Source: Pseudomonadota bacterium
GTDB lineage: Bacteria; Pseudomonadota; Gammaproteobacteria; Competibacterales; Competibacteraceae
NCBI GenBank assembly: GCA_022709365.1
Contig: JAKLIY010000029.1
Span: 1-57,000, forward strand
Direction: 5' to 3'
DNA length: 57,000 nucleotides
Shown here: piece after piece, positions 1 through 8,115 of the stretch
Position numbering within the stretch: position 1 is the first letter of the stretch
Layout: every line of letters starts with the position of its first letter
Translations under genes and position numbers: made by a program
The notes under the pieces: model-generated
Seen by the model: the letters and a program-made list of their open reading frames with translations, nothing else
Told to the model about the DNA's origin: nothing
The model's database searches: none

Positions 1-259
1 CCAAGTCCTTGTGCTTGCCCTTGTATTCCCAGGCAAAGCAATGGCGTCGCCAGACATCGGCCCACCCATCGCCGCCGCCGGTCTTCTTCGCGCCCTTTTC
101 GAACGCAAACCAGTCACCGTGCGGATCGGCCTCGATCGGGGACGGGATGCCAAGCAACCGACACAAGGCGATGAAATGCCCTTGCGAACCGCTGCGCTCC
201 TTGAGCGTACTGTCGCGCCAGAAGGCGATGAATTGTGCAATGTCCGTGGGCGTCGTCAT
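1..259 (-). CDS. MmeI-like type IIG/IIL restriction-modification enzyme, N-terminal part (cut by window edge)
   Basis: The minus strand reads open from an ATG at 259 to the left edge, giving 86 residues. The protein begins MTTPTDIAQFIAFW and contains QGHFIALCRLLG, GGGDGWADVW and FAWEYKGKHKDL. This matches the N-terminal helical and nuclease region of MmeI-type enzymes, where one polypeptide carries a PD-(D/E)XK endonuclease, a gamma-class adenine methyltransferase and a specificity domain. The nuclease signature is visible as D68, nine residues, E78-Y-K80, the spacing I recall for MmeI (D70, E80, K82). An AAGGT ribosome site lies six bases before the ATG. Family assignment is fairly sure; whether the full gene is intact cannot be seen. 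Confidence 0.8.
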   Translation of the reverse strand, partial: MTTPTDIAQFIAFWRDSTLKERSGSQGHFIALCRLLGIPSPIEADPHGDWFAFEKGAKKTGGGDGWADVWRRHCFAWEYKGKHKDL

Positions 260-356
260 ATCAGACCTTATTCGCGTTGTCCCGAATCATGGTTGACCTG
301 GAATAATCTCGTTAGCAGACTGGAGCCATTGAACAGGCTCTTCGAAGGACATGACC

Positions 357-431
357 ATGCCCGCGATCAATCTCAATGAAGCCAAAGCCAATCTATCCCG
401 CGTAGTTGATGGAACAGCAGGTCTTGAATAG
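357..431 (+). pseudogene. Truncated Phd/YefM-type antitoxin remnant
   Basis: A 24-codon reading frame starts MPAINLNEAKANLSRVVDG and stops at TAG 429-431. Its first 18 residues match the usual N-terminus of Phd/YefM antitoxins, which form the DNA-binding dimer and normally run about 80 residues. An AAGGA ribosome site at about 344-348 is still present, and an alternative ATG lies six bases upstream at 351. The DNA after the stop shows no antitoxin continuation in any frame and no toxin gene. It is read as the scar of a toxin-antitoxin module next to the restriction gene. A functional micro-ORF is possible but unlikely. Confidence 0.5.
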
Positions 432-538
432 CGGATCAGCGCTCGACGGATCGGGCAATAGTGCGGCTGGAATACGACTAGAATGAGAGAAATTCCGGCG
501 TATTGTGCGCCTCATCATCGCCGCTCAGGAGGTCTCCC

Positions 539-2023
539 ATGCGTGAACTGCCTTTTGAATTGTACCGCGCCGCTCAGGTGCGGGAACTGGATCGCATCGC
601 GATTCAGGAGCGCGGCATTCCCGGCTATACGTTGATGAACCGGGCCGGTGAAGCCGCTTTTCAGCGACTGCGCCAGCGCTGGCCCAATGCACGTCGCATC
701 GCTGTGATTTGCGGCGGCGGCAACAACGGCGGCGATGGTTATGTTGTGGCGCGACTGGCCCGTCAGGCCGGGTTGGAAGTTCAGGTATTGACCCTGGCCA
801 ATCCGGAAACGTTGCGCGGCGATGCGCAAACCGCCTGGCGGGATGCCGGCGCTGCGGCAGTCTCCATCCAACCCTTCAATGCTGTGACGTTGAAGGGTGT
901 CGATCTGCTGGTGGACGCCATTCTCGGCACCGGTCTGGAGCGTCCGGTCAGCGGTGCCTGGCGAGAAGCGATTGAGGTGATGAACACCCACCCCGCCGAT
1001 ATTTTCGCCCTCGACATCCCCTCCGGCCTGCATGCAGATACCGGCGCGATCCTCGGCGTCGCCATTCAAGCCGCCGCAACGATCACCTTCATCGGTCTTA
1101 AACAGGGACTATTTACTGGTCAAGGCCCGGCCTGTTGTGGCGAAATAAATTTCGCTGATCTCGGTGTGCCGCCGGACATCTATCCGGCGTTGCATCCGGC
1201 CAGTTGGCGCTATGCCGGCGACGATTTGCCGACACTGCTGCCCCGGCGGCCCCGCAGCGCCCATAAGGGCCATTTCGGCCATGTACTGGTGATCGGCGGC
1301 GAACTGGGCATGGCTGGCGCAGCGCGGATGGCGGGGGAAGCGGCGGCGCGTTGCGGAGCGGGATTGATCAGTATCGCCACCCGCGCCGCTCATGCCGGCC
1401 TGCAAGCGGCAGTGCGCCCGGAACTGATGTTCCACGGTATCGAACAGCCCGACGATCTCGCGCCGCTGCTGGACCGGGCCACGGTGATTGCCATTGGGCC
1501 GGGACTCGGTCGCAGCGATTGGGGCCGGGTCATGCTCCACGCCGCCCTGGCCAGCGATAAACCCCTGGTCGTCGATGCGGACGGTCTGAATTTGCTGGCC
1601 ATTGAACCGGCCTTCCGCGAAAACTGGATTCTGACGCCGCACCCCGGCGAAGCCGCCCGGTTGCTGAAAATGACGCCTGTTGAAGTCGAAGCGGATCGTT
1701 TCGCCTCTGTTGAAGATTTAGCGTTGCGCTATGGTGGCGTCGCCGTACTCAAGGGCGCGGGTTCGCTGATCGCCAGCCGGGAAGAGGGGCAGGTCGCGCT
1801 TTGTACTGCGGGCAATCCGGGCATGGCCAGCGGCGGCATGGGCGATGTGCTGACCGGAGTGATCGCCGCCCTCGTCGCCCAGGGTCTGCCCCTGTTCGCT
1901 GCGGCTAAAGCGGGCGTTTACCTGCACGGGCTGGCCGGCGACCAGGCAGCGCTGGCGGGCGGTGAACGCGGGTTGCTCGCGACCGATCTCCTCTCCTTCT
2001 TGCGTCAAGCGGTCAATCCTTGA
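539..2023 (+). CDS. nnr: Bifunctional NAD(P)H-hydrate epimerase / ADP-dependent hydrate dehydratase
   Basis: This 494-residue protein repairs damaged NADHX/NADPHX in the cytosol. The N-terminal YjeF_N half (about residues 5-215) epimerises the hydrate and contains GGGNNGGDGYVVARLA. The C-terminal ribokinase-like half (about 230-490) dehydrates it using ADP and contains KGHFGHVLVIGG, HPGEAARLL and NPGMASGGMGDVLTG. Length fits the fused E. coli-type Nnr. The ATG at 539 is chosen because AGGAGGT sits at 527-533; an in-frame start at 503 lacks such a site. tsaE follows three bases after the stop, the pairing seen in many gammaproteobacteria. Confidence 0.95.
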   Translation: MRELPFELYRAAQVRELDRIAIQERGIPGYTLMNRAGEAAFQRLRQRWPNARRIAVICGGGNNGGDGYVVARLARQAGLEVQVLTLANPETLRGDAQTAWRDAGAAAVSIQPFNAVTLKGVDLLVDAILGTGLERPVSGAWREAIEVMNTHPADIFALDIPSGLHADTGAILGVAIQAAATITFIGLKQGLFTGQGPACCGEINFADLGVPPDIYPALHPASWRYAGDDLPTLLPRRPRSAHKGHFGHVLVIGGELGMAGAARMAGEAAARCGAGLISIATRAAHAGLQAAVRPELMFHGIEQPDDLAPLLDRATVIAIGPGLGRSDWGRVMLHAALASDKPLVVDADGLNLLAIEPAFRENWILTPHPGEAARLLKMTPVEVEADRFASVEDLALRYGGVAVLKGAGSLIASREEGQVALCTAGNPGMASGGMGDVLTGVIAALVAQGLPLFAAAKAGVYLHGLAGDQAALAGGERGLLATDLLSFLRQAVNP

Positions 2024-2026
2024 ACC

Positions 2027-2476
2027 ATGCTGAAATACAATCTCGATTCCGCACCCGCCACTGAAGCGCTCGGTGCCCGGTTGGCGGTCAGGCTGAGACC
2101 CGGCAATATTCTCTATTTGAGCGGCGATCTCGGCGCGGGCAAGACCACGCTGGTGCGCGGTCTGCTCCACGCGCTCGGTCATCGCGGCACGGTGAAAAGT
2201 CCGACCTACACGCTGGTGGAACCTTATCAAATCGGCGACTGGCGGCTGTTTCACTGGGATTTGTACCGACTGGCCGATCCAGAGGAACTGGATTTTCTCG
2301 GCCTGCGCGATCAGCTCGACGGTCAGGCGGCGCTACTGATCGAATGGCCGGAACGGGGTCAAGGGGAATTACCGGCGGCGGATGTGGAAATTGCCTTGAG
2401 CTATGCTGGCGAAGGCCGCGCTTGCCGGCTGATTGCCCTCTCCTCGGTCGGCCAGGCGTTGCTGGCTGACCTTTGA
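2027..2476 (+). CDS. tsaE: tRNA t6A biosynthesis ATPase TsaE
   Basis: TsaE is the P-loop ATPase that, with TsaB and TsaD, installs N6-threonylcarbamoyladenosine at position 37 of ANN-decoding tRNAs. The 149-residue protein carries Walker A GDLGAGKTTLVRG near residues 33-45, the switch-like KSPTYTLVEPY, and HWDLYRLADPEELDFLG, all typical of the family. Length is normal. It starts three bases after nnr and is presumably co-transcribed. Its stop is only two bases from the stop of the convergent rluB, so there is no intergenic terminator. The partner synthase gene tsaC also lies in this window (30802-31359). Confidence 0.95.
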   Translation: MLKYNLDSAPATEALGARLAVRLRPGNILYLSGDLGAGKTTLVRGLLHALGHRGTVKSPTYTLVEPYQIGDWRLFHWDLYRLADPEELDFLGLRDQLDGQAALLIEWPERGQGELPAADVEIALSYAGEGRACRLIALSSVGQALLADL

Positions 2477-2478
2477 GT

Positions 2479-3330
2479 TCATCGGTGGTCGGAGGAGTGA
2501 TGAGGGCGAGGCGGTGTAGCGCGGCGCGGTGAGTTGGGACGGACCGGCTTCTTGGTTCGGGAATCTGGACGCGGCACTGGTTCAGGCCGAGGTTCGGGCG
2601 CAATACCGACCGCCTTCCGCAATTCATCGATCTGCGCTTCGGTTAATTCATCCCAGTGTCCCACATGTAGCCCTCGCCGCAACGCTATCGGTCCATAGCG
2701 CACCCGGACCAGCCGGCTGACCGCCACACCCTGCGACTCCCACAACCGGCGCACTTCGCGATGACGGCCTTCCCGTAAAATGACGTGATACCAGTGATTG
2801 GCCCCTTCGCCGCCTGCTTCGCGGATGCTGTCAAAGCGGGCGACGCCATCCTCCAGCGGCACGCCTTCCTGCAATTGCTGCAAGGTCGCCAGCGGAATGT
2901 CGCCCAGAATGCGCACCGCATATTCACGTTCAATCTGCGAAGATGGGTGCATCAACCGGTTGGCCAGTTCACCGTCATTGGTCAGCAGCAACAGGCCCTG
3001 GGTATTGAGATCGAGCCGACCGACCGCAATCCAGCGGCTATCGCGCAAAATCGGCAGCTTCTCGAAAATCGTTGGTCGGCCTTCGGGATCACTGCGGCTG
3101 GTCACTTCACCGACCGGCTTGTAGTAGGCCAGTACCCGCCGCTTTTGCCCGAAGGCGCGAACCTGTACCGGCTTGCCGTCGATTTCAATTCGCTCTGCGC
3201 CGTTCACCGAAACGCCTAACTGGGCGGGAACGCCGTTAATGGTAATCCGACCCTGGCGAATCCAGTCTTCGATCTGGCGTCGGGAGCCTTGGCCGACGCG
3301 GGCCAGGAATTTTTGTAAACGTTCAGACAT
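2479..3330 (-). CDS. rluB: Ribosomal large subunit pseudouridine synthase B (23S rRNA U2605)
   Basis: The 283-residue protein has an N-terminal S4 RNA-binding domain beginning MSERLQKFLARVG, then the RsuA/RluB catalytic domain with GRLDLNTQGLLLLTNDGELA, where the Asp is the catalytic residue. The last roughly 30 residues are Arg/Pro/Lys-rich (PRPDSRTKKPVRPNSPRR), a basic tail common in RluB. The ATG at 3330 is preferred because the S4 domain begins there; the frame is open to 3411 but that stretch overlaps scpB and resembles nothing. It overlaps the end of scpB by eight bases, suggesting translational coupling. RluE/RluF are less likely given the scpAB context. Confidence 0.92.
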   Translation of the reverse strand: MSERLQKFLARVGQGSRRQIEDWIRQGRITINGVPAQLGVSVNGAERIEIDGKPVQVRAFGQKRRVLAYYKPVGEVTSRSDPEGRPTIFEKLPILRDSRWIAVGRLDLNTQGLLLLTNDGELANRLMHPSSQIEREYAVRILGDIPLATLQQLQEGVPLEDGVARFDSIREAGGEGANHWYHVILREGRHREVRRLWESQGVAVSRLVRVRYGPIALRRGLHVGHWDELTEAQIDELRKAVGIAPEPRPEPVPRPDSRTKKPVRPNSPRRATPPRPHHSSDHR

Positions 3331-3934
3331 GGAAAGGCTCCGGGAGCGGTGGGGAATCAGGAGTGACGGAGGCGCGGCGTTCCAGCTCAGCGCTGATGAC
3401 GTCCAGATCACGCGGCGTAGTCAGTGGCGGCAGTTCGCTCAGGCTTTTCAGACCAAAATAATCTAGGAAATCGCGGGTGGTGGCGTAGAGCGCCGGGCGG
3501 CCAGGGACTTCGCGATGACCGATCACCTTGATCCAGTCGCGTTCCTGCAAAGTTTTCATGATACTACTGCTGAGGCTGACCCCGCGCACTTCCTCGATTT
3601 CGCCCCGGGTGATCGGCTGGCGGTAGGCAATCAACGCCAGCGTTTCCAGCAACGCCCGCGAGTAATGGGCGGCCCGTTCTTCCCAGAGGCGCGAGACCCA
3701 GGGCGCGAAAGTGCCGGGGACTTGCAGGCGGAAACCGCTGGCGACTTCGGCCAGTTCCATGCCGCGTCCCGCATAATCCGCCGCCAGTTTGACCAAGGTG
3801 CTACGCAGCACCTCCCGTTCGGGGCGCTCGGTTTCCGGGAAGATGTCCAACAGACGATCCAGCGACAGCGGTTCACCCGCCGCTAATAACACCGCTTCTA
3901 GGATGATTTTCAACTCCGGCATGTTGTCGCTCAA
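3323..3934 (-). CDS. scpB: Segregation and condensation protein B
   Basis: ScpB is a winged-helix kleisin-interacting subunit that dimerises and binds ScpA to complete the Smc-ScpAB condensin on the nucleoid. The 203-residue protein begins MSDNMPELKIILEAVLLAAGEP and contains ALIAYRQPITRGEIEEVRGV and VPGRPALYATTRDFLDYFG, the conserved core. It lies between scpA (four-base ATGA overlap) and rluB, a classic order. The smc gene is in the same window at 12419-16030, so the whole complex is encoded here, though in separate operons. Confidence 0.95.
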   Translation of the reverse strand: MSDNMPELKIILEAVLLAAGEPLSLDRLLDIFPETERPEREVLRSTLVKLAADYAGRGMELAEVASGFRLQVPGTFAPWVSRLWEERAAHYSRALLETLALIAYRQPITRGEIEEVRGVSLSSSIMKTLQERDWIKVIGHREVPGRPALYATTRDFLDYFGLKSLSELPPLTTPRDLDVISAELERRASVTPDSPPLPEPFHV

Positions 3935-4746
3935 ATCCGTCGCCGCAGATGAATCGGCGCAAACGGTTCGACCTGCACCAGTTCCAGCAGCGCCTCACGC
4001 AACAATTCCAGCACGGCCATAAACGTCACCACGATGCCTCTTCGTCCTTCCTCGGGTCGGAATAGCGCGGTGAAGGACGTAAAATGCTGGGCGTCCAGTT
4101 GTTCCAGAACCTGGCTCATCCGTTCGCGTACCGACAGGGCTTCTTGTTGAATCTGATGGTGACCGAACAGTTCAGCACGGGTCATGACGTCGCGCAGAGC
4201 GTTCAGCAGATCGGCCAGATTAACCGGCGGCGGCTCGCGCTGAATCTGCCGCTCTACGGGCGCGGCGCTGGCGGCGAATACGTCCCGTTCCAAGCGTGGC
4301 AAAGCATCCAGACGCTGCGCCGCTTGCTGAAACCGCTCGTATTCCTGGAGTCGGCGCACCAGTTCGGCGCGTGGGTCCAGCTCCTCAGCCTCGGCCTGCG
4401 CCGGGCGTGGCAACAGGAGTCGTGATTTGATTTCCGCCAGCCAGGCCGCCATCAACAAATATTCCGCCGCCAGCTCCAGCCGCATGTCCTGCATCAACGC
4501 CAGATAGTTCATGTATTGCCGGGTCACTTCGGCAATGGGAATATCGAGAATGTTGAGATTCTGCCGCCGAATGAGATAGAGCAGTAAATCCAGTGGCCCC
4601 TCAAACGCTTCCAGGAACACTTCCAGGGCGTCGGGCGGAATGTAGAGGTCCTGGGGAATCTCGGTCCAGGGCTGGCCGCCAACCTTGGCGAGAGGGGGAG
4701 CCTCATTGAGGGTGTCTATTAGCACAGGATCGACGCTGATCCGCAA
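3931..4746 (-). CDS. scpA: Segregation and condensation protein A (kleisin)
   Basis: ScpA bridges the two Smc heads. The 271-residue product contains FEGPLDLLLYLIRRQNLNILDIPI, the N-terminal kleisin signature, at about residues 48-71. YLLMAAWLAEIKSRLLLP follows, and a C-terminal winged-helix region carries RRGIVVTFMAVLELLR. The start is uncertain: the frame opens with TTG at 4746, with a GTG at 4725; neither has a strong ribosome site and there is no ATG before the domain. trpS ends 19 bases upstream on the same strand, and scpB overlaps by four bases. Confidence 0.93.
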   Translation of the reverse strand: MRISVDPVLIDTLNEAPPLAKVGGQPWTEIPQDLYIPPDALEVFLEAFEGPLDLLLYLIRRQNLNILDIPIAEVTRQYMNYLALMQDMRLELAAEYLLMAAWLAEIKSRLLLPRPAQAEAEELDPRAELVRRLQEYERFQQAAQRLDALPRLERDVFAASAAPVERQIQREPPPVNLADLLNALRDVMTRAELFGHHQIQQEALSVRERMSQVLEQLDAQHFTSFTALFRPEEGRRGIVVTFMAVLELLREALLELVQVEPFAPIHLRRRI

Positions 4747-4765
4747 GGCGCAGATTGCTGCACTA

Positions 4766-5776
4766 CTACGCTGCTCCCAACGGCCGAATGCCTACCGCCT
4801 GCCGCAATTCCTGCAAAAACGGTGTGCTGTATTCACGCGCCTGAACCGCACCCCGTTTGAGGATTTTTTCGATATGATCCGGCGCTTTTAACAGCTCGTG
4901 ATAGTGCTGGCGGGGTTCGCTCAACCGGACGTTCAGATATTCAAATAACATCTGCTTCATCTCACCCCAGGCGATGCCTTGGGCGTAACGAATCCGCAAA
5001 GCGGCGGTTTCTTCAACCGTAGCAAACGCCTGATAAATCTGAAACAGGATGCAGGTTTCGGGATCCTTGGGCGCTTCCGGCGGCAGCGAGTTGGTCTTAA
5101 TCCGCATAATCAGCTTGCGCAGCGCTTTTTCCGGCTCGAACAACGGAATCGTATTGCCGTAGCTCTTGCTCATCTTGCGCCCATCCAGCCCCACCAGCAC
5201 CGACGCTTTTTCATCCACCACCGCTTCGGGCAGCACGAAATGTTCGCCGTATAAATGGTTGAAACGAGCTGCGATGTCGCGGGCCATTTCCAGATGCTGA
5301 ATCTGATCCTTGCCGACCGGCACCTTGTTCGCCTTGAACATCAGAATATCCGCCGCCATCAGTACCGGATAGCAAAACAGGCCCATCGTCACGCCCTTGT
5401 CCGGGTCCTTGTCGGGATCGGCCAGATTCTCAGCCACCGCCGCCTTATAGGCATGGGCGCGATTCATCAACCCCTTGGCGGTGACGCAAGTGATCATCCA
5501 GGTTAATTCCAGAATTTCCGGGATATCGGTCTGCGCGTAGAAAATAACGTTCTCAACATCCAGCCCCAGCGCCAGCCAGGTCGCCGCGACTTCCAGCCGG
5601 GAACGATGCACCAGCGCCGGGTCCTGACATTTGACCAGCGCGTGATAATCCGCCAGGAAATAAAAAGATTGCACGTCCTTACGGCGGCTGGCTTCGATGG
5701 CGGGCAAAATCGCGCCAACATAGTTGCCTAGATGCGGAGTGCCAGTAGTAGTAATGCCAGTCAGGGTAATTTCCAT
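4766..5776 (-). CDS. trpS: Tryptophanyl-tRNA synthetase
   Basis: A class I aminoacyl-tRNA synthetase charging tRNA-Trp. The 336-residue protein begins MEITLTGITTTGTPHLGNYVG, where TGTPHLGN is the HIGH-type ATP motif, and carries the KMSKS loop in GLDGRKMSKSYGNTIPLF. Length matches the compact bacterial TrpS. The ATG at 5776 is preferred over the in-frame TTG at 5788. It lies between an M50 protease gene and scpA, all on the minus strand with gaps under 30 bases, the usual trpS-scpAB-rluB order. Confidence 0.96.
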   Translation of the reverse strand: MEITLTGITTTGTPHLGNYVGAILPAIEASRRKDVQSFYFLADYHALVKCQDPALVHRSRLEVAATWLALGLDVENVIFYAQTDIPEILELTWMITCVTAKGLMNRAHAYKAAVAENLADPDKDPDKGVTMGLFCYPVLMAADILMFKANKVPVGKDQIQHLEMARDIAARFNHLYGEHFVLPEAVVDEKASVLVGLDGRKMSKSYGNTIPLFEPEKALRKLIMRIKTNSLPPEAPKDPETCILFQIYQAFATVEETAALRIRYAQGIAWGEMKQMLFEYLNVRLSEPRQHYHELLKAPDHIEKILKRGAVQAREYSTPFLQELRQAVGIRPLGAA

Positions 5777-5805
5777 GGATGACAACAATCGGTTCGATAA
5801 CGGAA

Positions 5806-6456
5806 TCAGAAGAAAAACAGGGTCATGATGAAATGCCGGATGCTATTGACAATCGGCATCAACACATTGAACAGCCCCAATGCCATCAGCGCCACCAGGA
5901 TGATCAGGCCATAAGGTTCCATCTGCGCCATGACTTCACCGGCGCGATCCGGCAGTACGCCCGCCAGCACGCGCGAACCGTCCAGTGGCGGAATCGGCGC
6001 GAGGTTGAGGACGCCCAGCATGACGTTGACGTTGATACCGGCCCCGCCCATCAACAGCAACGGCTCACCCAGCCACGCCATCCTTGCTTGCAGGTGATAG
6101 CCGATGACCATGACCAGTCCCCAGCCCAGCGCCATGATGAAGTTAGCGCCCGGCCCGGCCAGCGCCACGAATGCCATGTCGCGTTTCGGCTGGCGCAGGC
6201 GATGGTAATTGACCGGCACGGGTTTAGCCCAGCCAAAGATGAACCCGCCGAAGATCGCCAGCAACGCCGGCACCAGTACGGTGCCCACGGGGTCGATGTG
6301 CCGCAGCGGATTGAGGCTGAGGCGGCCTTGAGACTTAGCGGTCGCGTCACCGCAGCGCAGCGCCACCCAGCCATGGGCGACCTCGTGCAGGGTGATCGCC
6401 AGCAGTAGCGGCGGCGCCAGCACGATGAGAAGTTGAATCGTGTTGAGTTCTTGCAT
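5806..6456 (-). CDS. Site-2-protease-like (M50) integral membrane metalloprotease
   Basis: This 216-residue membrane protein carries the zinc-binding HEVAH motif at residues 24-28 in its first transmembrane segment and a NLAPIPPLDGSRV segment supplying the third (Asp) ligand. Several hydrophobic helices follow (LLLMGGAGINVNVMLGVLNL; GLIILVALMALGLFNVLM). It lacks the PDZ domain of RseP and resembles the short YwhC/Rip3-like group commonly placed before trpS. The substrate is unknown. It lies 29 bases upstream of trpS and 33 bases downstream of yciO, so it is likely part of that operon. Confidence 0.9.
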   Translation of the reverse strand: MQELNTIQLLIVLAPPLLLAITLHEVAHGWVALRCGDATAKSQGRLSLNPLRHIDPVGTVLVPALLAIFGGFIFGWAKPVPVNYHRLRQPKRDMAFVALAGPGANFIMALGWGLVMVIGYHLQARMAWLGEPLLLMGGAGINVNVMLGVLNLAPIPPLDGSRVLAGVLPDRAGEVMAQMEPYGLIILVALMALGLFNVLMPIVNSIRHFIMTLFFF

Positions 6457-6489
6457 CGGGCGATTATACGCGGCGCCTTGAGCGAAGAG

Positions 6490-7110
6490 TTAGAGAAACG
6501 GCTCGGCATCGCCCAGCCCCTGGCGGAGCAGTTGTGGCGCGTCGTCGGTCAGATCGATCACCGTAGTTGGCTCGTGCTGACCAGGGCCACCGTCGATGAT
6601 CAAATCCACATCATGATGCAACCGTTCCTCGATCTCTTCCACATCCGACAACGGCCATTCATCCCCAGGCAGAATCAGCGTACAACTCATCAGCGGTTCG
6701 CCCAACTCCGCGAGCAGGGCGCGCACGATAATATTGTCCGGCACCCGGATGCCAATCGTCTTGCGGCGGAGATGTTGCAAGCGGCGCGGCACCTCGTGCG
6801 TCGCCTGCAAAATGAAGGTGAACGGTCCCGGCGTGGCGGCTTTGAGCAGCCGGTAACGCTGATTATCCACCTTGGCGTAGGTCGCAATTTCCGAAAGATC
6901 GCGGCAAACCAGAGTGAAATTGTGATGGCGATCGGTCTGGCGAATGTGGCGAATCCGCTCCGCCGCCGCCTTATCGCCTAACTGGCAACCCAGCGCATAG
7001 CTGGAATCCGTCGGATAGACGATCACATCGCCTTCACGCAGTCGCTCAACCGCCTGCGCGATCAGGCGCGGCTGCGGGTTGGCGGGATGAATTTGTAAAA
7101 AACGGCTCAT
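6490..7110 (-). CDS. yciO: YciO-type YrdC/Sua5-domain protein
   Basis: The 206-residue protein has the YrdC fold: EGDVIVYPTDSSYALGCQLGDK near the N-terminus and TPGPFTFILQATHEVPRR and KTIGIRVPDNIIVRALL in the middle. In the position where TsaC has Ser-Thr-Ser-Ala-Asn it has PLMSCTLILPGDEWPLSD, as in YciO proteins. YciO is a paralogue of the t6A synthase TsaC whose physiological role is not settled. A true TsaC is encoded at 30802-31359, so this copy is probably not the main t6A enzyme. It appears to head the minus-strand operon running through the protease, trpS, scpAB and rluB. Confidence 0.88.
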   Translation of the reverse strand: MSRFLQIHPANPQPRLIAQAVERLREGDVIVYPTDSSYALGCQLGDKAAAERIRHIRQTDRHHNFTLVCRDLSEIATYAKVDNQRYRLLKAATPGPFTFILQATHEVPRRLQHLRRKTIGIRVPDNIIVRALLAELGEPLMSCTLILPGDEWPLSDVEEIEERLHHDVDLIIDGGPGQHEPTTVIDLTDDAPQLLRQGLGDAEPFL

Positions 7111-7150
7111 GGCCTTAATATTCTCAAGATTAGGGTAAATTCAACTCGGC

Positions 7151-7214
7151 GGAGCAACTTGCCAGTCCGGCAAGCTCCGGTCAAGGCAGCGACCGCAAGG
7201 CCGCTTTTCTTTTG
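7151..7214 (+). promoter_or_regulatory. Hairpin and T-rich leader upstream of yciB
   Basis: In the 147-base divergent region between yciO and yciB, GGAG-CAA-CTTGCC (7151-7163) can pair with GGCAAG-CTCC (7169-7178). This gives a ten-pair stem with a three-base bulge and loop AGTCC. A GC-rich segment and TTTTCTTTT (about 7205-7213) follow. The arrangement resembles a leader with a weak intrinsic terminator or a small RNA end on the plus strand. No known riboswitch class is recognised. Confidence 0.3.
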
Positions 7215-7257
7215 CTGGATGGCTCCTTCCAGCCCGCCATGGAAATCCGCAACCGGT

Positions 7258-7809
7258 ATGAAACTGCTGTTTGACTTCCTGCCCATCCTGTTGTTCTTCA
7301 TTGCCTACAAGATGGCCGACATCTATGTCGCTACCGGGGTGCTCATTGTCGTCACCCTGGCGCAAACCGGCTGGATCTGGCTGCGGCAACGCCGGATCGA
7401 GAAGTTGCCGCTGTTTACCGCCGGACTGGTGCTGGTGCTGGGCGGCGCGACTTTGCTGCTCAAAGATCCGATGTTCGTCAAGTGGAAACCGACGGTCGTT
7501 AACTGGTTGTTCGCCGTGGCGTTTCTGGGTAGTCTCTTCATCGGTCAGAAAACCTTGCTGGAACGGATGATGGGGGGGCAATTGGAACTTCCCGCGCCGG
7601 TCTGGGTCAAGCTGACATTTGCCTGGACGATCTTCTTTTTTACCATGGGCGTGGCTAATCTGTACGTCGCTTTCAATTTCGACGAGAACACCTGGGTTAA
7701 CTTCAAGCTGTTCGGGATGCTGGGCCTGACCTTGGCGTTCGTGCTGGCGCAGGCGGCCTATATGAGCCGCCATCTCAAACTCGACGACACTCCGCCGGAG
7801 AAATCCTGA
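7258..7809 (+). CDS. yciB: Inner-membrane septation protein YciB (IspZ)
   Basis: YciB is a five-helix inner-membrane protein linked to envelope integrity and septation. The 183-residue product begins MKLLFDFLPILLFFIAYKMAD, then ATGVLIVVTLAQTGWIWLRQR and FMLPFVKWKPTVVNW-like LFKDPMFVKW region typical of the family; further helices lie near residues 80-100, 120-145 and 150-172. The start at 7258 matches the family N-terminus; the open frame continues upstream without recognisable content. The yciB-yciI-bolA-ppiC cluster behind it is compact, with gaps or overlaps of a few bases. Confidence 0.94.
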   Translation: MKLLFDFLPILLFFIAYKMADIYVATGVLIVVTLAQTGWIWLRQRRIEKLPLFTAGLVLVLGGATLLLKDPMFVKWKPTVVNWLFAVAFLGSLFIGQKTLLERMMGGQLELPAPVWVKLTFAWTIFFFTMGVANLYVAFNFDENTWVNFKLFGMLGLTLAFVLAQAAYMSRHLKLDDTPPEKS

Positions 7810-7812
7810 ACC

Positions 7813-8115
7813 ATGTTGTACGCTATCCTGGGCCGTGATACACCGAATAGTCTGGAGCGGCGACTGGCCGTCCGCCCCACCCATTTGGAACGCCTGAACG
7901 CCTTGTTTGCCGAGGGACGCCTGATCCTGGCTGGACCCCTGCCGACTATTGACAGTCCCGATCCCGGCCCAGCCGGCTTCCAGGGCAGCCTGGTCGTCGC
8001 CGAATTCCCCTCGCTCGAAGACGCCCGCGCCTGGGCGAATGCCGATCCCTATGTAGCCGCTGGTGTCTACACCACGGTCGAAGTGTACCCGTTCCGCAAG
8101 GTGTTGCCGGCATGA
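7813..8115 (+). CDS. yciI: YciI-like protein
   Basis: A 100-residue ferredoxin-like-fold protein of the YCII family, beginning [21 protein letters not shown]. It contains [21 protein letters not shown] and the conserved [22 protein letters not shown], where the His and Asp residues line the putative active site. Some members have dehydrochlorinase or related activity, but the role of E. coli-type YciI is unclear. It lies three bases after yciB and overlaps the bolA-like gene by four bases. Confidence 0.92.
   Translation: MLYAILGRDTPNSLERRLAVRPTHLERLNALFAEGRLILAGPLPTIDSPDPGPAGFQGSLVVAEFPSLEDARAWANADPYVAAGVYTTVEVYPFRKVLPA

Noticed and set aside
9..379. Plus-strand open frames at the left edge
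   Set aside because: They are antisense to the MmeI-like gene, whose residues and ribosome site are clear; no family resemblance on the plus strand.
5806..6456. Calling the M50 protease RseP
   Set aside because: It is about half the length, with no PDZ domain, and its position before trpS fits the short site-2-protease group.
6490..7110. Calling this YrdC gene the t6A synthase
   Set aside because: It lacks the Ser-Thr-Ser-Ala-Asn motif, and a proper TsaC is encoded at 30802-31359.
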